In this document: one piece after another, positions 23,856 to 32,136 of the stretch
How the letters are laid out: each line of letters starts with the position of its first letter
Position numbering within the stretch: position 1 is the stretch's first letter
IMG/VR virus record: IMGVR_UViG_3300027896_002498
Span: 1 to 34,839 of that record
DNA length: 34,839 nt
DNA from: a virus
Direction: 5' to 3' (one strand)
Position numbers and translations under genes: made by a program
The notes under the pieces: model-generated
What the model was told of the DNA's origin: nothing
Database searches by the model: none
Seen by the model: the letters and a program-made list of their open reading frames with translations, nothing else

Positions 23856-25037
23856 CTATCCGAGTTCAGTACAACCCGCATACGACCTGCCCGAGAAGAC
23901 ACTACGATAAGCAGACTGGGCGCAATACTGCTTGATAATTAAGGCCGTCTTGGTCCATACTTCAAACTGTATCGCTGTGCACAGGGGCACGAGGTCAATC
24001 AGGCTCAATGGAATCTGCGTCGCTCGATACACCAGCGGGACACCATTGTGCTGCATCCGTAGAGCGTATAGAGTGGAGGCAAATGAGCCGTTGCCCATAT
24101 CTGTGCGGGCGAAGTTCACATCCGAAACAACGGTCAGGCGTCCGATGGACGTATTGACGAATCCGGCGAAGTTGAAGCCCGGAATCAGTCGATTGCCGTC
24201 GTTCTGGAAGACGACCTGTGAACCCTGGAAGCCCAACTGGAAGTAGGCGGCCAGCATCTCTTGAATAGCCTGAGGATGGCCGAATACATGGGTGGGCTTG
24301 GCGCAAGTTTCTGCACAGAAGCGATCAAAGCCGATAGCGGAGAAGGAACCTGAAACGGTCATACCGGATACGGAAGTACCTGTATTGGTATGTGCGCCAT
24401 TGGCGGGGACTACGAGGGCTTCGATACCGTCGAACTCCAAGACACGCGAAGTAGCGTTTCCTTCAGCCAGGAGACGGTCCCAAGCATTCATAACTAAAGC
24501 CATGCTTAGGCGAATCTCTTTGACTTTCAGGGAAGCGATTTCAGCGCGGGTGAAAGTAGTGGCATCAGAAGCACCGGGAAGTCCTTCACCGGCTGCGTAT
24601 CCGCCCATCAGGGCGTTGATACCCCAGCCAGCCGCAATGGAGGCCATGGAGTGCAGAATATCGGAGATGGTCAAGCTCTTTTTCGCGCCGATGTTCTTTA
24701 GAACTACGGTGGAGTTAGAACCATCATGGGCGTACTCTTCCGGGCAAGTTCCATCCGCAAAGGCGATATAGTTTGAGCCACTTACGAAGGCAAGTGAGGT
24801 CATTTCACGCCAATGCTCTTCCTTCAGGGAAGTGCGGATTTCCGGGATGTTCTGGAAAAGACTAATATCCTCACACAGGTCGAGAATTTCGGTATGGTCG
24901 AGCGGGGTGGGGAATTGCGCGGCGAAATCGGTAGGAGTAACTACGTTAACTCCAATAGGATCGGTAGCGCGCTGTACAAGTGCTTCGGCAACCGGGGCGG
25001 GTTGGCCGTTGGTAACATCTAAGCCAATGTCAGGCAT
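23856..25037 (-). CDS. Major capsid protein, HK97 fold
   Basis: 393 residues; ATG 25037 has a perfect AAGGAG site. It follows the protease/scaffold gene directly, as HK97-type capsids do. The N-terminal arm (VTNGQPAPVAEALVQRATDP) is followed by a helix-rich middle (LTISDILHSMASIAAGWGINALMGG; IASLKVKEIRLSMALVMNAWDRLL) resembling the spine helix, and a beta-rich P/A-domain region (PGFNFAGFVNTSIGRLTVVSDVNFA). The C-terminus (TALIIKQYCAQSAYRSVFSGRS) is typical of capsid ends. Length fits a mature subunit of about 390 residues without a long delta domain, consistent with scaffold supplied by the upstream protein. Confidence 0.85.
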   Translation of the reverse strand: MPDIGLDVTNGQPAPVAEALVQRATDPIGVNVVTPTDFAAQFPTPLDHTEILDLCEDISLFQNIPEIRTSLKEEHWREMTSLAFVSGSNYIAFADGTCPEEYAHDGSNSTVVLKNIGAKKSLTISDILHSMASIAAGWGINALMGGYAAGEGLPGASDATTFTRAEIASLKVKEIRLSMALVMNAWDRLLAEGNATSRVLEFDGIEALVVPANGAHTNTGTSVSGMTVSGSFSAIGFDRFCAETCAKPTHVFGHPQAIQEMLAAYFQLGFQGSQVVFQNDGNRLIPGFNFAGFVNTSIGRLTVVSDVNFARTDMGNGSFASTLYALRMQHNGVPLVYRATQIPLSLIDLVPLCTAIQFEVWTKTALIIKQYCAQSAYRSVFSGRSYAGCTELG

Positions 25038-25068
25038 GGCAAAATCTCCTTAATAGAATAGGTTTGTG

Positions 25069-25125
25069 CCGACGCTCGCTTGACCGGACGACGCTTGCGC
25101 TTTACCGCCCGACGCTCGCTTTACC
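25069..25125 (-). repeat. Three tandem 17-20-nt repeats in the capsid leader
   Basis: On the minus strand three imperfect copies of GGTAAAGCGAGCGTCG (25125-25109, 25106-25089, 25085-25069; the middle copy reads GCGCAAGCGTCG) lie between the scaffold stop and the capsid ribosome site. They are GC-richer than the surroundings. Possible role: protein or RNA binding that controls capsid translation, or recombination junction. They are not coding in the used frame. Confidence 0.7.
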
Positions 25126-25131
25126 AGCGAA

Positions 25132-27108
25132 TTACTTAACTAGGGCGGGGTCTATCCCAGCCCTTCGTGCAACTAAATCAGTCAGACTTGATTTCTTTGT
25201 CTGAGGCTGAACCTGCGCCCTCTGAACAAGGTCTTTAACCTGTAATGGCGTCAGAGAACGAGGCTTCGGGACATTTACGACAGTTGCGGACTTCTGAACT
25301 GGATTGGCAACCTGCGCCCGCATAACCGCCATATCTGTTTCATACTTGTCAAGTTTTTGAAGAGCGGTGTCAAGTTTCTGCGATAGTTGTGCAATCGCTT
25401 CGCTGGGGTCAAGAGGCTTGACAGGGGCTACTTCTGCTTTGATGACACCACCAAGGGCGTCGAGGGCAGGTTGGATGGAGGTTAGTTTCTCTTCGTCCGT
25501 GCCGGTCATGGATTTAGCCGATAGAACTGCGTTAACCAATGACGCTATTGGGTCTGCAAGCGCCTGTGACCTGACTGCGACGAAAGACTTGAGTTGATCG
25601 GTAACTTTGTGGGCAGCGTCCATCTTGGCGGCGCTTTCCATTTCTGGACGATTGTAGATAGTATCCAGAAGTCCGTTCAATTGTGCGAACATAGCATCCA
25701 AAGTCTCTTGGGCTGACCCACGTTGCCATAACTTAGGATTTAACTCCAATGGAGGCATATCGTGGGTATGGGAGGGGTCGTCATCGCGAACCTGCGGAGC
25801 AATATCCAATACGGTTGATTTGTTTTCCACTTCTTTACCTTCTTTCTGTTTGGCTTCTACGCCTGCGGATTTCTCTCCGCGCTCAATACGTTTTCCGACC
25901 ACGCCCTTGCCACGATAAGAACCTTTCTCCTGTCCAAAACGCGAGGCTGCGTTAGCGGCATGGGCTTTATCTGGCATCGGATAACGATAATTCACGGGGT
26001 CGCCCCATTTACTATCCGGGACGCTTGACCACTTACCGGGTTTTGTAACATGCCCTTGCGCGAGAATGGCAATACCATACTTGGCCGCTCTTGCTTTCTG
26101 TGCAGCGCGTCCTTTCTCAAGGTCGGCCTTCTCTTCAACCGGTCCTTCGGGATAATCCTGAATTTCGGCAGCCTCGATGAAGTTTTCAGGCTGTTCAGGA
26201 GATTCCGATACGTCTAGTACATCTTCCTCGGTATCGGAAAACTCAACCAGAACGTCCGCTTTCCCAACCAACATAGCCTTTTTCTCCAACTCTTCGGCCA
26301 ATTCCGGGTCGATGATCGAGGCGGCATCCTGCTTTCTAGTAATTTTAGCCATAGATTTATCTACCTCCACTGTTGCCCGTTGATTGACCGGCACTCTTGT
26401 TAGGGCAAAATGAACCAAATATCCATCCAAATACTTTTTGTCTCCGATTCCTTCCTCACATCGAGGGCAAGTATCGGCTAATGACTGTCTTTTGAACACG
26501 GGCCCGTCTCCGTGTTGATGGGCGAGGTCTAAAAATGCGATAGAAACTCTAATTTTCTTATTTTCAGGTGTGCTTAGGTCATCGGCTATAGATTTATAGC
26601 AGTTTTGACCCAATTTTGTGTTGAAGAACTTGCCTTTAGCTTTTAGAGTATCTCCGTCGGTATAAACTGCCTCTGGAATACCGGGAACGGCCTCTCCGTT
26701 GAGGTCTGGATAGTGAGAAATGGAGACATAGGGCATTCCGCCCTTCCAATAATCTGACTCAACCAGTCCTTTGAAGGCTTCAGGAACGGGTTTTTTGCTG
26801 TTAATGTTCTCAATGAAGGACTTATAGAGAGGTAAAGTCATCCTCTCATCGTATAAATCCTTCTTAGTATCACTGGCTGTCATCTTCCAGCGCATAGAAG
26901 CGCCGGGAGTGATCGCCATGGAGAACTCGACAAGTGCGCTTTTCTTCACCCACTTGCCGTCTACCTTCTTGAAGCCAGCGTTCTGGATAGCTCCCCAGGC
27001 TTTCTTGGCGGCAGTTTCATCATCGTCGCCAGCCTTTTTGGATGCGTCATGCACCTTTTCCCAAATCTTGAAGGCAGGTGAGTCCTGAGGCATTGTACTA
27101 AAAGGCAT
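25132..27108 (-). CDS. ChaB - prohead protease - scaffold fusion protein
   Basis: 658 residues; ATG 27108 overlaps the upstream stop (TAATG). Residues 1-56 are ChaB-like (FKIWEKVHDASKK, DETAAKKAWGAIQNAGF, GKWVKK). Residues ~57-255 resemble an S78/U35-type prohead protease, with H132 in SISHYP, S189 in IRVSIAFLD and the closing YLVHFALTRVPVNQRA. CPRCEEG (214-220) is an extra zinc-like knuckle. Residues ~330-415 form a module seen in other phage head proteins (AAKYGIAI..GHVTKPGKW, PMPD..HAANAASRFG), DUF6582-like. Residues ~485-600 are coiled coil, fitting an internal scaffold. It would cleave itself and the capsid shell during maturation. Domain limits and catalytic residues are estimates. Confidence 0.78.
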   Translation of the reverse strand: MPFSTMPQDSPAFKIWEKVHDASKKAGDDDETAAKKAWGAIQNAGFKKVDGKWVKKSALVEFSMAITPGASMRWKMTASDTKKDLYDERMTLPLYKSFIENINSKKPVPEAFKGLVESDYWKGGMPYVSISHYPDLNGEAVPGIPEAVYTDGDTLKAKGKFFNTKLGQNCYKSIADDLSTPENKKIRVSIAFLDLAHQHGDGPVFKRQSLADTCPRCEEGIGDKKYLDGYLVHFALTRVPVNQRATVEVDKSMAKITRKQDAASIIDPELAEELEKKAMLVGKADVLVEFSDTEEDVLDVSESPEQPENFIEAAEIQDYPEGPVEEKADLEKGRAAQKARAAKYGIAILAQGHVTKPGKWSSVPDSKWGDPVNYRYPMPDKAHAANAASRFGQEKGSYRGKGVVGKRIERGEKSAGVEAKQKEGKEVENKSTVLDIAPQVRDDDPSHTHDMPPLELNPKLWQRGSAQETLDAMFAQLNGLLDTIYNRPEMESAAKMDAAHKVTDQLKSFVAVRSQALADPIASLVNAVLSAKSMTGTDEEKLTSIQPALDALGGVIKAEVAPVKPLDPSEAIAQLSQKLDTALQKLDKYETDMAVMRAQVANPVQKSATVVNVPKPRSLTPLQVKDLVQRAQVQPQTKKSSLTDLVARRAGIDPALVK

Positions 27109-27416
27109 TATCTATCTCCGATTACTAATGTTCCAAAAAACTCATTCCAGCCGATGCTAAACAGATGCACTACCAGACTTACTATCGCTCCAGTCGCTAA
27201 TTCGCTCACTACTGGAAAGTAGAAAACCGAGCGAAATAAAGCAACATGGAAAAGTGCGGCTAGAATGAAGTAAACCCAAACTCCCAAACAGAAGTTACAA
27301 TTAAAAAGCTGGTTCAGAAAGTCAATCTTTATCTTCTGAACCAGCGGAAACTTCTGGATTGTGTAGATGCAGACTTTTCCAATCAGCATCAGTAAGACGA
27401 GTTGTACATCACTCAT
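27108..27416 (-). CDS. DUF1360-like membrane protein
   Basis: 102 residues; ATG 27416 (MSDVQLVLLML) is preferred over upstream in-frame starts inside the previous gene. Three hydrophobic segments are visible (VQLVLLMLIGKVCIYTI; VWVYFILAALFHVALF; ATGAIVSLVVHLFSIGW). The CNFCLGVWV motif is characteristic of DUF1360 proteins, small membrane proteins common in phages and Gram-positive bacteria. Role in the virion operon is unknown. Confidence 0.72.
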   Translation of the reverse strand: MSDVQLVLLMLIGKVCIYTIQKFPLVQKIKIDFLNQLFNCNFCLGVWVYFILAALFHVALFRSVFYFPVVSELATGAIVSLVVHLFSIGWNEFFGTLVIGDR

Positions 27417-27612
27417 TCTTAGGCGGGCGTCCGGGCTTGGGCTTTTCTGGAACAAGCACGTACAAGACCTTGAAGAACCCTGCCGCCCTCTCCTGGTCAT
27501 TGGTTGGGCCTAGATAAACTACGTGTCCAACTTCCCAACCTTCCGGCAATACTACTTCTGGATCAGAACCGGGAGCGCCAAGAGTACGAACCATGTTATG
27601 AATCTTTGACAT
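27409..27612 (-). CDS. Small basic-tailed protein
   Basis: 67 residues; ATG 27612 has AAGGAG 8 nt upstream, overlaps the portal end by 17 nt and the next gene by 8 nt. The body (VVLPEGWEVGHVVYLGPTNDQERAAGFFKVLYVLV) is a small beta domain. The C-terminal PKPGRPPKNE contains a GRP core like an AT-hook, suggesting contact with DNA. Found between portal and protease; no family recognised. Confidence 0.6.
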   Translation of the reverse strand: MSKIHNMVRTLGAPGSDPEVVLPEGWEVGHVVYLGPTNDQERAAGFFKVLYVLVPEKPKPGRPPKNE

Positions 27613-29596
27613 TTTCAATCTCCTTATCAAGTATCTTCTCTAAGATTTGTTGACCGGCTGTTTCGGCTGCGGTCATTAGTTGTGGATAAGCCTCCATGAA
27701 CTTTTGCGAGACTTTTTTCACAATCTGTACTTTATTATCACTTTTTTCAACCGTAGGGTCAATAGTGAGTTCGTCTATCATATCTGACATAATAGTGGTA
27801 GCCATAATAGATTGCGCGATGTCTGTGGCTTCTGTAGAGGCTTGTGACATATATTTTTGAATATCAATAGTGCGAATTTGTTCTTCAAGGTCTACAAAGT
27901 CTGCATCCTGATATACAAGATAGGCTTTTTCCCTGAGAGCGTCCAAGACACCAGACGTATCTTCCGAGTTGAATCGTATTTCTCCAAGTCCGTTATTCTT
28001 TAGCGAACCTTGAATAGTCCGGCGACGCTTTTCAACGTCCTCAATCATACGGGCTTCTGGATCGCGCCACCAAAGAGCGTCTGCGATGTGTTTCTTCCAC
28101 GCCTCTACTTCTTCAGGCTTCATGTTCTTAATGGTGGTTATAAAGTCGTGGATAGGATAATAAGCCTGTTTGACGGTTTTATCGACCTGTTTCTTCAGGT
28201 CAATAATCGCCTGAGAAGCCTGCACAGAACTGACTTCGCCGCGTCCGCCATTTTCCGCCGATACCTTCTCACCTAAAAGACCGGGAGAAGTGGTATTTCC
28301 AGAGGCGGGCCAATCTACTTTACTTTCGTCTAGCGTTTCGGGAACAGAAACGGTAACTAAGCCGTCTACAAGAGCCTGTGCGCGAAATTCTTGGGGCGAA
28401 AATTCATGGTTTCTAATAAATATTTCACTGGCCTGTGCATTGGCTAATCTAGCGCGTCCCTGAGCAACATTCTGGTCAGAATCGAAGTCAATCCACGTAA
28501 ATTCAAGTTCTTCGGGTAAAATCTTATCAAAGAAGGACTTGAACTTCTTTTTGAGAACAGAATTGATATTCTTTTTAGTGTTTCTCTCAGACCTGATTGT
28601 ACCGGAAAGGGTTTCCCCGCCATTAGAGCTACCGCCCATCCCAATATCAGAAGGACTCATTCCATATCCAGCACAAATTATTTCAACATATCTGGCAGTA
28701 ACACGATCAAACATCAATTCATTTGGATTCATGTTGAACGGAATCCACTCAGCCTTGGTAGTGTGTTCATAAAGAACAGGAATTTTCATCGGGTCGGTAC
28801 CGGCAAATAAGTCCTGTGCTTCTTTCATCCACTCCAAAGCGGTATCTTTCTCAGTATCTCCTAAGTCTAAAATACCAACCTGAGGGGTATTAGTAAGAAG
28901 TTCAGCATAATACTTATCGCCGCGCTTCATCAATTCCAAAGCTAGGTAAATCTGTTCAGGAGGAGCCATTCCCCATCCCTCGAACCAAATATCGGGACGA
29001 GGACTCATATATTGACGAACTATGGAATAAGAAGGAAATGCGATTGGCTCAATCGGCATATTGGGAACGCGCTGAATTACCGGAAAGTCTGCGTTCAAGG
29101 AAGGTAATAGCGTTCCACCATCCAAACAACGAAGCCATATTATCTTTCCGTTGGGATCATCGTTCTCACGGCCAACCTCTGCCGCCATCCCAAATGGCAG
29201 GTCTAAGATGTCCTTGCCAAGCCATTCCAAGCGACCAGTAAAATCAAGCCCATCATAAAGCCCCTCGTTATCCAATAGACGAGTATTGTATTTTATTTTA
29301 GCTTTCAACTCATCGGTTTTATTGGAATCTCTGGCTACAATTTTCCAATCCAGGGCTGTCAATTGATTTATGGCGGTATTTCTACAAACTGTGGCAACCG
29401 GAACAGAAGCAACAAAGCCACGCCAAATGGCCGCGGATTGCCAATTCGGAGCCATCCAAGACGGTACGCTTCTGAATAGGAAGTTAAGTAACGGGCCGCC
29501 GGGACTCGATCTTTGTCCCGGAAGAACCGTCTGAACTAGCATATCTGTAGGTTGGAGTTGTATAGCCTTTGTTTTGGTTTTCTGTTTAGTAGCCAT
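27596..29596 (-). CDS. Portal protein
   Basis: 666 residues. Typical portal segments occur in order: PNWQSAAIWRGFVASVPVATVCRNTAINQLTALDW-type N-terminal region (here residues ~50-85), a clip/stem region with FAGTDPMKIPVLYEHTTKAEW, and GGSSNGGETLSGTIRSERNTKKN, the portal crown-side loop. Long C-terminal helices (~440-666) are longer than in most portals. It forms the dodecameric ring for packaging. The start has no Shine-Dalgarno site; TATAAT sits exactly 7 nt before ATG, suggesting a leaderless transcript. Confidence 0.88.
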   Translation of the reverse strand: MATKQKTKTKAIQLQPTDMLVQTVLPGQRSSPGGPLLNFLFRSVPSWMAPNWQSAAIWRGFVASVPVATVCRNTAINQLTALDWKIVARDSNKTDELKAKIKYNTRLLDNEGLYDGLDFTGRLEWLGKDILDLPFGMAAEVGRENDDPNGKIIWLRCLDGGTLLPSLNADFPVIQRVPNMPIEPIAFPSYSIVRQYMSPRPDIWFEGWGMAPPEQIYLALELMKRGDKYYAELLTNTPQVGILDLGDTEKDTALEWMKEAQDLFAGTDPMKIPVLYEHTTKAEWIPFNMNPNELMFDRVTARYVEIICAGYGMSPSDIGMGGSSNGGETLSGTIRSERNTKKNINSVLKKKFKSFFDKILPEELEFTWIDFDSDQNVAQGRARLANAQASEIFIRNHEFSPQEFRAQALVDGLVTVSVPETLDESKVDWPASGNTTSPGLLGEKVSAENGGRGEVSSVQASQAIIDLKKQVDKTVKQAYYPIHDFITTIKNMKPEEVEAWKKHIADALWWRDPEARMIEDVEKRRRTIQGSLKNNGLGEIRFNSEDTSGVLDALREKAYLVYQDADFVDLEEQIRTIDIQKYMSQASTEATDIAQSIMATTIMSDMIDELTIDPTVEKSDNKVQIVKKVSQKFMEAYPQLMTAAETAGQQILEKILDKEIENVKDS

Positions 29597-29603
29597 TTTA
29601 GTA

Positions 29604-29633
29604 ATTATATGCTTTTAGGGAGATTGCGTACAA
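29604..29633 (-). promoter_or_regulatory. Promoter of the portal/capsid operon (leaderless type)
   Basis: Minus strand: -35 TTGTAC (29633-29628), 18-nt spacer, -10 TATAAT (29609-29604), then 7 nt and ATG 29596. The predicted start coincides with the ATG and no ribosome site exists. The -35 overlaps the -35 of a divergent plus-strand promoter. Confidence 0.6.
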
Positions 29634-29653
29634 GTATGAGTTTATGATAAAAT
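29624..29653 (+). promoter_or_regulatory. Divergent promoter of the 87-residue membrane gene
   Basis: -35 TTGCGT (29624-29629), 18-nt spacer, extended -10 TGATAAAAT (hexamer 29648-29653). It places the start near 29660, about 28 nt before GTG 29688, with GGGAGG between. Shares bases with the portal promoter, so the two may compete. Confidence 0.5.
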
Positions 29654-29687
29654 TATAGCATGAATACTAATTTCGGGAGGCCGCCCG

Positions 29688-29951
29688 GTGGTTGCCCCCA
29701 AGAAACTGATTTGGAGATCAATATCCGGCGTTGTTGATATAACAATATGGCTGTTGATCTTCCATTCGCTCGATTTCCGGTCTTTAGACACCTACTTCGC
29801 TCTTGGAGGTATGCTGGTCTGGTCTATTGTCTCCGAGATAGGCGTTCACTTATTTGCCAGTGATAAAGACGATAATAAGATGCTTGTCTCCACTACCGAA
29901 TACAAAAAGATTAGAAAATTATTGGAACGCGTTGACAAGCTAGATTTGTAG
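29688..29951 (+). CDS. Small two-helix membrane protein, stand-alone (moron-like)
   Basis: 87 residues from GTG 29688, with GGGAGG at 29675-29680 and 7-nt spacing. Two hydrophobic helices (SGVVDITIWLLIFHSLD; YFALGGMLVWSIVSEIGVHLF) are followed by a charged cytosolic tail (YKKIRKLLERVDKL). It is the only plus-strand gene in the packaging region and has its own promoter and a downstream hairpin. That layout is typical of phage morons, which are often expressed from prophage to change the host envelope or exclude other phages. Function not established. Confidence 0.68.
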   Translation: MVAPKKLIWRSISGVVDITIWLLIFHSLDFRSLDTYFALGGMLVWSIVSEIGVHLFASDKDDNKMLVSTTEYKKIRKLLERVDKLDL

Positions 29952-29969
29952 TATAATCGATTCGTTCAT
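29940..29969 (-). other. Possible 9-codon minigene with strong ribosome site
   Basis: On the minus strand AAAGGAGGAG stands 10 nt before ATG 29969, which opens a frame of only nine codons ending TAG at 29940. Such minigenes exist in phages, but the signal may instead be a chance product of a pyrimidine-rich plus-strand tract (29973-29989). Confidence 0.25.
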
Positions 29970-30010
29970 GCTCGTTTCTCCTCCTTTCTGGCGGTATGCC
30001 GCCACAACTT

Positions 30011-30038
30011 AATCCCCCCGTAGGGCCACGGGGGGATT
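30011..30038 (+). terminator. GC-rich hairpin, terminator of the moron-like gene
   Basis: AATCCCCCCGT and ACGGGGGGATT form an 11-bp perfect stem around a 6-nt loop, followed on the plus strand by TCGATTT. A smaller GGCGG/CCGCC hairpin lies just before (29990-30003). The U-run is poor. It sits between the converging ends of the moron-like gene and the large terminase and may act on both. Confidence 0.6.
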
Positions 30039-30050
30039 TCGATTTACTAC

Positions 30051-31619
30051 TCAACTAGTAGATTTCCTCAAACTTCCAATCCCCATCTGTTTCTTTTCTG
30101 GCTCAATCTTCTGCCCGATGTGGATAAAAGTCATCTTGCTCCATTTCCGTATGGGGGCGATAGACAAGCGCGCTCCGGTTACTGACGTTATGCGGTCATC
30201 ATGGGCGTTCTTTTGAGGGAACATATCCAATTCACTAAAGAAGCCATCATTCCACGGGCCTCTGACAATATACCAAAGCCCCTGAGCGGCTTCTGCGAAC
30301 CATGTATTCGCCGCCATTACTCTATCCCCATCCTTCTTGGGGTCATGTGGTCTTACGGTAAATCCTAAAGGCTTGACCAATAAGCCGAGTTCGGCAACTT
30401 GGTTTTTGCCACCAGAACCAGGTTCCTGCTCAACATAGATAGGAATTTGAGTACCGTCTTGAATAGCTGTGTTTCTAAAGTTCTCTTTTATCTTTTCCCA
30501 CTCCCACTTGCCATATACCTGATTTTCGATACAGAAATGCTCTTTCTTGTCATCATACGATACTAAAGAGCCTACGGTTTCATCGGGGTCAGTTCCTACT
30601 TTCTTCTCGGAAGCCGCCAAGTCCCAATACCTATACCTACCTCTCCACTCCATAGGCTTATCAAGTACATGAGATACGCCAGTAGCGGGATTACGGGTGA
30701 ACCAAATTCTGTCTCCTAAGGCCCCTTCTTCGTTGGCGGCATAGCCTTCTACTTCTCGTTTTCTCAAATAACCAGACGGGAAAGAAGATATTAGCGTAGC
30801 ATAAAATATTGGGTCAAGGTTCTTCTGATTCTCTTCCAGACTGACATGGAAGGACTCTACCAACTCCCGTCCTATCATATCTGGAACATCTTTCAATAGC
30901 TTATAAACCTCATCCGGTATCTCTTTCCTGTCAAATAATGCGGCAATCCACGAAAGAGTGTCTGCTGGAGTCGTTGTAGTGAATCTCTGTGTCATAGAGC
31001 CAATACGGACACCAGCGATAGCATTCTTCCAAGCAATTCCGGTCTTATCTCTACGAGATTCATCGTACCAGAGCCAGTTTACATTATGCCCACGCCCGGA
31101 TTCCGGGTCCCTAAGTCCACGGCAATATAAAACTGCGCCATTTTGAAACACAATGGAAAACGGGCGGGTTACATCCCAAGACTCCGACCTACGAACTCTA
31201 TGCTTGGGAATGACCATTTCCCACGGAATCCAACTACGGAGTTCCGGCCATGTAGATGTTTTGAAGTTCTCCAAGTCTGGATTTACGACTATCCCTGTTC
31301 TGCCTTCGCGTATCTTCCTTAGTGCCTTCTGCGCCCCCGCTGCCGTCTTACCAGAACCACGACCACCCTGTAATGCGACAAAGACCGCCTCAGAATTAAT
31401 AAAGGCTAGTTGTTCTCCGGCTGGATCATAGGCTTTACCAGCCCCGTTCCTGCGAAAGAAGCCGTTCTCGTCTATATTCCATTTGTCAGACCAGGCAATA
31501 TTGGATTTATCTACTTTAGGTATATCCAGCCCCCTTGCCTTCATCTCGGTTAGAAGGGCAAGTAGTTCTTTCTTATCCTTATCACTCAGGTCTTTCCGTA
31601 TCGTCTTGGTTTGTTGCAT
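30051..31619 (-). CDS. terL: Terminase large subunit
   Basis: 522 residues; it cuts DNA and pumps it into the prohead. The ATPase domain has Walker A GGRGSGKT (85-92), Walker B LWYDE (D186, E187) and coupling motif TTTTP (~215). The RNase-H-like nuclease domain has D333 in YWDLAA, E397 in IYVEQEPG, and the D474-D475 pair in HDDRI. All catalytic positions are present. ATG 31619 overlaps the small subunit by 38 nt. The C-terminal end is basic, as usual for portal docking. Confidence 0.94.
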   Translation of the reverse strand: MQQTKTIRKDLSDKDKKELLALLTEMKARGLDIPKVDKSNIAWSDKWNIDENGFFRRNGAGKAYDPAGEQLAFINSEAVFVALQGGRGSGKTAAGAQKALRKIREGRTGIVVNPDLENFKTSTWPELRSWIPWEMVIPKHRVRRSESWDVTRPFSIVFQNGAVLYCRGLRDPESGRGHNVNWLWYDESRRDKTGIAWKNAIAGVRIGSMTQRFTTTTPADTLSWIAALFDRKEIPDEVYKLLKDVPDMIGRELVESFHVSLEENQKNLDPIFYATLISSFPSGYLRKREVEGYAANEEGALGDRIWFTRNPATGVSHVLDKPMEWRGRYRYWDLAASEKKVGTDPDETVGSLVSYDDKKEHFCIENQVYGKWEWEKIKENFRNTAIQDGTQIPIYVEQEPGSGGKNQVAELGLLVKPLGFTVRPHDPKKDGDRVMAANTWFAEAAQGLWYIVRGPWNDGFFSELDMFPQKNAHDDRITSVTGARLSIAPIRKWSKMTFIHIGQKIEPEKKQMGIGSLRKSTS

Positions 31620-32136
31620 CGACTGCTGTAGCCTCTATGGGTTCTTCGCCCATGAATTTCTTCAGTTTCTTTTCCAATTCATCATTAGATGCCGTACTTA
31701 ACTCTGCGAAGTAAGCTGCCCAACCGAGCAACTTATCCTGTAACTCAGCACCCTTGCCTATAGCTCTAATAGCGTCTGCCGAGTTATCAATATTGTGTTC
31801 GTGCAGATAAGACATCCCCATATCTACCAACTCTTCCCCCACTTTAGCCATCTTCTGAATAATTCCCTGCCGCTGTTTTATTATTTCAATATCGCCAGCC
31901 TGTTCAACCTGACCATCTAGAGCATCGGCATGTCCCGCCCAATCGTCAGTCGAGTGCCATTCCTGGATAGTGCGAAGACTGGGAGAGCGGACGCCCTCCG
32001 GCAATTCTTCTTTCATAATATCGGCTATCTGTTTATATTCAGGCTTACCCAGTTTATACCATAAAGCAAATGCCTGATCGTGCATCTCCTGGGGATAGGC
32101 AATACTTTTTGTTACTGCTCTGCGCTTATCGGCCAT
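31582..32136 (-). CDS. terS: Terminase small subunit-like DNA-binding protein
   Basis: 184 residues; ATG 32136 overlaps the ferritin stop (TAATG). The N-terminal HTH region (HDQAFALWYKLGKPEYKQIADIM, SLRTIQEWHSTDDW) is the usual DNA-recognition layout of small terminases. A long coiled helix (IEIIKQRQGIIQKMAKVGEEL) follows for oligomerisation, and the C-terminus (DELEKKLKKFMGEE) is acidic to mediate large-subunit contact. Position directly before the large subunit supports it. Confidence 0.8.
   Translation of the reverse strand: MADKRRAVTKSIAYPQEMHDQAFALWYKLGKPEYKQIADIMKEELPEGVRSPSLRTIQEWHSTDDWAGHADALDGQVEQAGDIEIIKQRQGIIQKMAKVGEELVDMGMSYLHEHNIDNSADAIRAIGKGAELQDKLLGWAAYFAELSTASNDELEKKLKKFMGEEPIEATAVDATNQDDTERPE

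Noticed and set aside
25069-25125. CRISPR array
   Set aside because: The copies are 17-20 nt in direct tandem without unique spacers.
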